A DNA stretch of 17,500 nt from assembly GCA_045654245.1 (NCBI GenBank), contig JAZOMX010000032.1:1-17500 (forward strand), given 5' to 3'. A program made the translations under genes and the position numbers. How positions within the stretch are numbered: the first letter of the stretch is position 1; each line of letters begins with the position of its first letter. This document shows positions 16,538 through 17,500 of this stretch, one piece after another. The DNA comes from UBA10677 sp045654245. GTDB taxonomy: Bacteria > Bacillota > Clostridia > Christensenellales > Pumilibacteraceae. Under the pieces are notes generated by a model. It was not told the DNA's origin. It saw only the letters and a list, made by a program, of their open reading frames with translations, and did no database searches.

Positions 16538-16916
16538 GAGAGAAATGTTTAGCGCAAACGACGGATACGTTCTAAACCGCATACCTGGTATGATAGTTAC
16601 TAATAAAGGAACGATAATCGTTTATAACGAGGCGAGACGCGCAGAGAGTGACTGGGGAAGCATTGATATATATATGCTCCGTTCTGAAGACTGTGGACTT
16701 TCTTTTGGCGACAAAATTATTCTAGCGGAGACGGATGAGAAGTCTTCTACGAAGAATAACCCCGTAATGGTGCAAGATAACACGGGCGTAATTCACTATG
16801 CCTAGACGAAGAAAACGGCAGTAGATAATGAAAGAGGATTTATATACGTAGTTTGGGAGCGTAACTTGGGCGAGGAAACGATTTTTGTTCGCCTAAATGC
16901 GTGCGAAATATTGTAA
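16530..16916 (+). pseudogene. Sialidase (BNR/Asp-box) remnant, internally deleted
   Basis: ATG 16530 overlaps the previous stop by 8 nt and has AAAGGAG 10 nt upstream. The first 91 codons match the N-terminus of a sialidase: Arg17 in the RIP motif, Glu34-Ala-Arg36, candidate acid Asp41, and an Asp box at 52-59 (S-x-D-x-G-x-S-F). The frame stops at TAG 16803-16805. Past it the same frame stays coding-like to TAA 16914-16916 and reads like the last propeller strand (FIYVVWERN, then TIFVRLNA). Both pieces together are only ~128 codons, against roughly 350 or more for the family. The middle, with most Asp boxes and the catalytic Tyr, is missing. So it is an inactive relic, probably from deletion plus a nonsense change. 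The intact gene would have released sialic acid or a related sugar from glycans. Confidence 0.78.
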
Positions 16917-16985
16917 CTAGCTGTTTTGTCAAGTAAATTTATTCAAAAAGTAGAAAAATAGCGAAAAAAAGTAAAAAACAAGGTA

Positions 16986-17033
16986 AAATAAGGTTACCAG
17001 AACACTTTTAAAAGGGTTATGGTATCCTTATTT
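16986..17033. repeat. Imperfect inverted repeat, 14-nt arms
   Basis: AAATAAGGTTACCA at 16986-16999 and TGGTATCCTTATTT at 17020-17033 are complementary except for one position, around a 20-nt spacer that includes TTTTAAAA. It lies between the sialidase relic and the transposase. It may be a terminator-like RNA hairpin or a protein-binding palindrome of the element end. No function is assigned. Confidence 0.6.
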
Positions 17034-17058
17034 GTAGAAAAAAGCGCATAGCAAAATA

Positions 17059-17078
17059 GACTTGCGATATTGCAAGTC
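17059..17078. repeat. Short perfect hairpin near the transposase 3' end
   Basis: GACTTGC at 17059-17065 and GCAAGTC at 17072-17078 pair perfectly over 7 bp with a 6-nt loop. The transposase (minus strand) stops at 17098-17100, about 20 nt away. No T tract follows on either strand, so it is not a clear terminator. Confidence 0.5.
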
Positions 17079-17098
17079 CAAAAAATTTCAGTTATAAT
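17070..17098 (+). promoter_or_regulatory. Possible promoter reading into the transposase antisense strand
   Basis: TTGCAA at 17070-17075, 17 nt, TATAAT at 17093-17098. This is the same -35, spacing and -10 as the peptidase promoter, though without the extended TG. It points rightward, opposite to the transposase, and overlaps its stop codon. Transcription from it would give RNA antisense to the transposase mRNA. The region is A/T rich, so a chance match is possible. Confidence 0.35.
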
Positions 17099-17499
17099 TA
17101 AGCCGTAAGACGAGATAATTGACTTCTAAATAATTCTTCGCTAGTTGAATATGAGAAAATCGAACGAGGATAATCATTTATCCACTTTTCCACGAACGCA
17201 ACGTCTGGTTCTTTATAAGTAGCAAGATTAGTACCTTTAGGAATAAGTTTACGAATTTCTCGATTAAGACGTTCGTTCGTACCACGTTCGGAAGAGCAGT
17301 ACGGGTGGCAATAATAAACCTTGGTCCGTTCGCCGGGAAAAAGTTTAGAATGTTCAATCCCTTTATAATCAGAAAATTCCGCACCGTTATCAACGGTAAT
17401 AGTTTTGAAAACTTTAGGAAACAATTTCCCATAACGTCGTTCTAACAAGTCAATACAAGAAACGACGTTGTTTGCCTTTTGGCTATCCATTTTGAATAT
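17098..17499 (-). CDS. IS30-family transposase, C-terminal part (5' end outside window)
   Basis: The minus-strand frame runs off the right edge; the Met at 17490 is internal, since the frame is open before it (I-F-K). The visible ~134 residues are the second half of the DDE catalytic domain: TVDNGAEFSDY carries the second Asp, and HPYCSSERGTNERLNREIRK carries the third acidic residue (Glu of NERLN) in the context typical of IS30. The end, WINDYPRSIFSYSTSEELF, matches the N-x-RPR-x-x-GY-x-TP-x-E-x-F tail of the family. The first Asp and the N-terminal HTH are outside. The stop is TAA (17098-17100). The part seen is intact. Active transposition cannot be judged. Confidence 0.88.
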   Translation of the reverse strand: MFKMDSQKANNVVSCIDLLERRYGKLFPKVFKTITVDNGAEFSDYKGIEHSKLFPGERTKVYYCHPYCSSERGTNERLNREIRKLIPKGTNLATYKEPDVAFVEKWINDYPRSIFSYSTSEELFRSQLSRLTA

Positions 17500-17500
17500 T

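Larger units (their letters stand above)
16917..17097. other. A/T-rich non-coding stretch between sialidase relic and IS30 transposase
   Basis: About 180 nt without an open frame of note. It is very A/T rich, with A runs at 16940-16980. It holds an imperfect inverted repeat and a short hairpin, listed separately. It probably contains the terminal part of the IS30 element, but the element's other end is outside the window, so the boundary cannot be set. Confidence 0.6.
16917..17500 (-). mobile_element. Part of an IS30-family insertion sequence, left boundary not resolved
   Basis: The transposase at 17098-17499 identifies the element. One end must lie left of 17098, most likely between the sialidase relic's last codon (16916) and the hairpin at 17059. 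The target duplication and the matching terminal repeat cannot be seen because the other end is outside. The given start is therefore the outer limit, not a measured boundary. Confidence 0.6.

Noticed and set aside
16803..16805. TAG as a sense codon in this organism
   Set aside because: The intact genes here contain over 5,000 codons without an in-frame TAG, so it is not used as a sense codon. The sialidase would also remain far too short if it were read through.

Overview
The window looks like part of a bacterial chromosome, most likely an uncultured member of the Bacillota (Clostridia-like). The reasons are AGGAGG-type ribosome binding sites, sigma-A-like promoters with an extended -10, a short A/U-rich hairpin terminator, TAA stops on every intact gene, and protein types (YDG-repeat transglutaminase surface proteins, a GlmS-like amidotransferase, a bacterial sialidase) that are familiar from gut Clostridia. 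This placement is inference from style and gene content; there is no rRNA or other marker here.

Left region (2-14278, + strand): one transcription unit with tight spacing (19 and 41 nt). It opens with the C-terminal end of an AAA+ ATPase of the McrB/AAA_5-like kind. Two large paralogous membrane-anchored proteins follow. The first (1143 aa) has an N-terminal membrane anchor, five YDG-type repeats, an acidic-proline linker, a transglutaminase-like domain and a C-terminal YDG unit. The second (3413 aa) has the same plan, but its repeat array is expanded to about 27 units of 82-116 aa before the transglutaminase-like domain. In both catalytic domains the Cys and His are present and the usual third-position Asp is Glu. 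A perfect 12-bp hairpin with a T tract lies just after the second stop codon. I read this as a surface system: a cytoplasmic ATPase plus two exported stalk-and-transglutaminase proteins. Its function is not evident from the sequence.

Middle region (14327-16916, + strand): a new promoter (TTGCAA, 17 nt, TGG-TATAAT) drives a second operon. It encodes an M20-family metallopeptidase, a class II glutamine amidotransferase domain protein, and the decayed remains of a sialidase. The peptidase start lies almost on the predicted transcription start, so the mRNA may be leaderless.

Right region (16917-17500): about 180 nt of A/T-rich non-coding DNA with two inverted repeats, then the 3' part of an IS30-family transposase on the minus strand that runs off the window.

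The most surprising window-wide signal is not a gene. By eye I find no GATC and no CATG in 17.5 kb, and only two AGCT, while other four-base palindromes such as CTAG and GTAC are plentiful. This points to strong selection against specific words, probably from restriction-modification.
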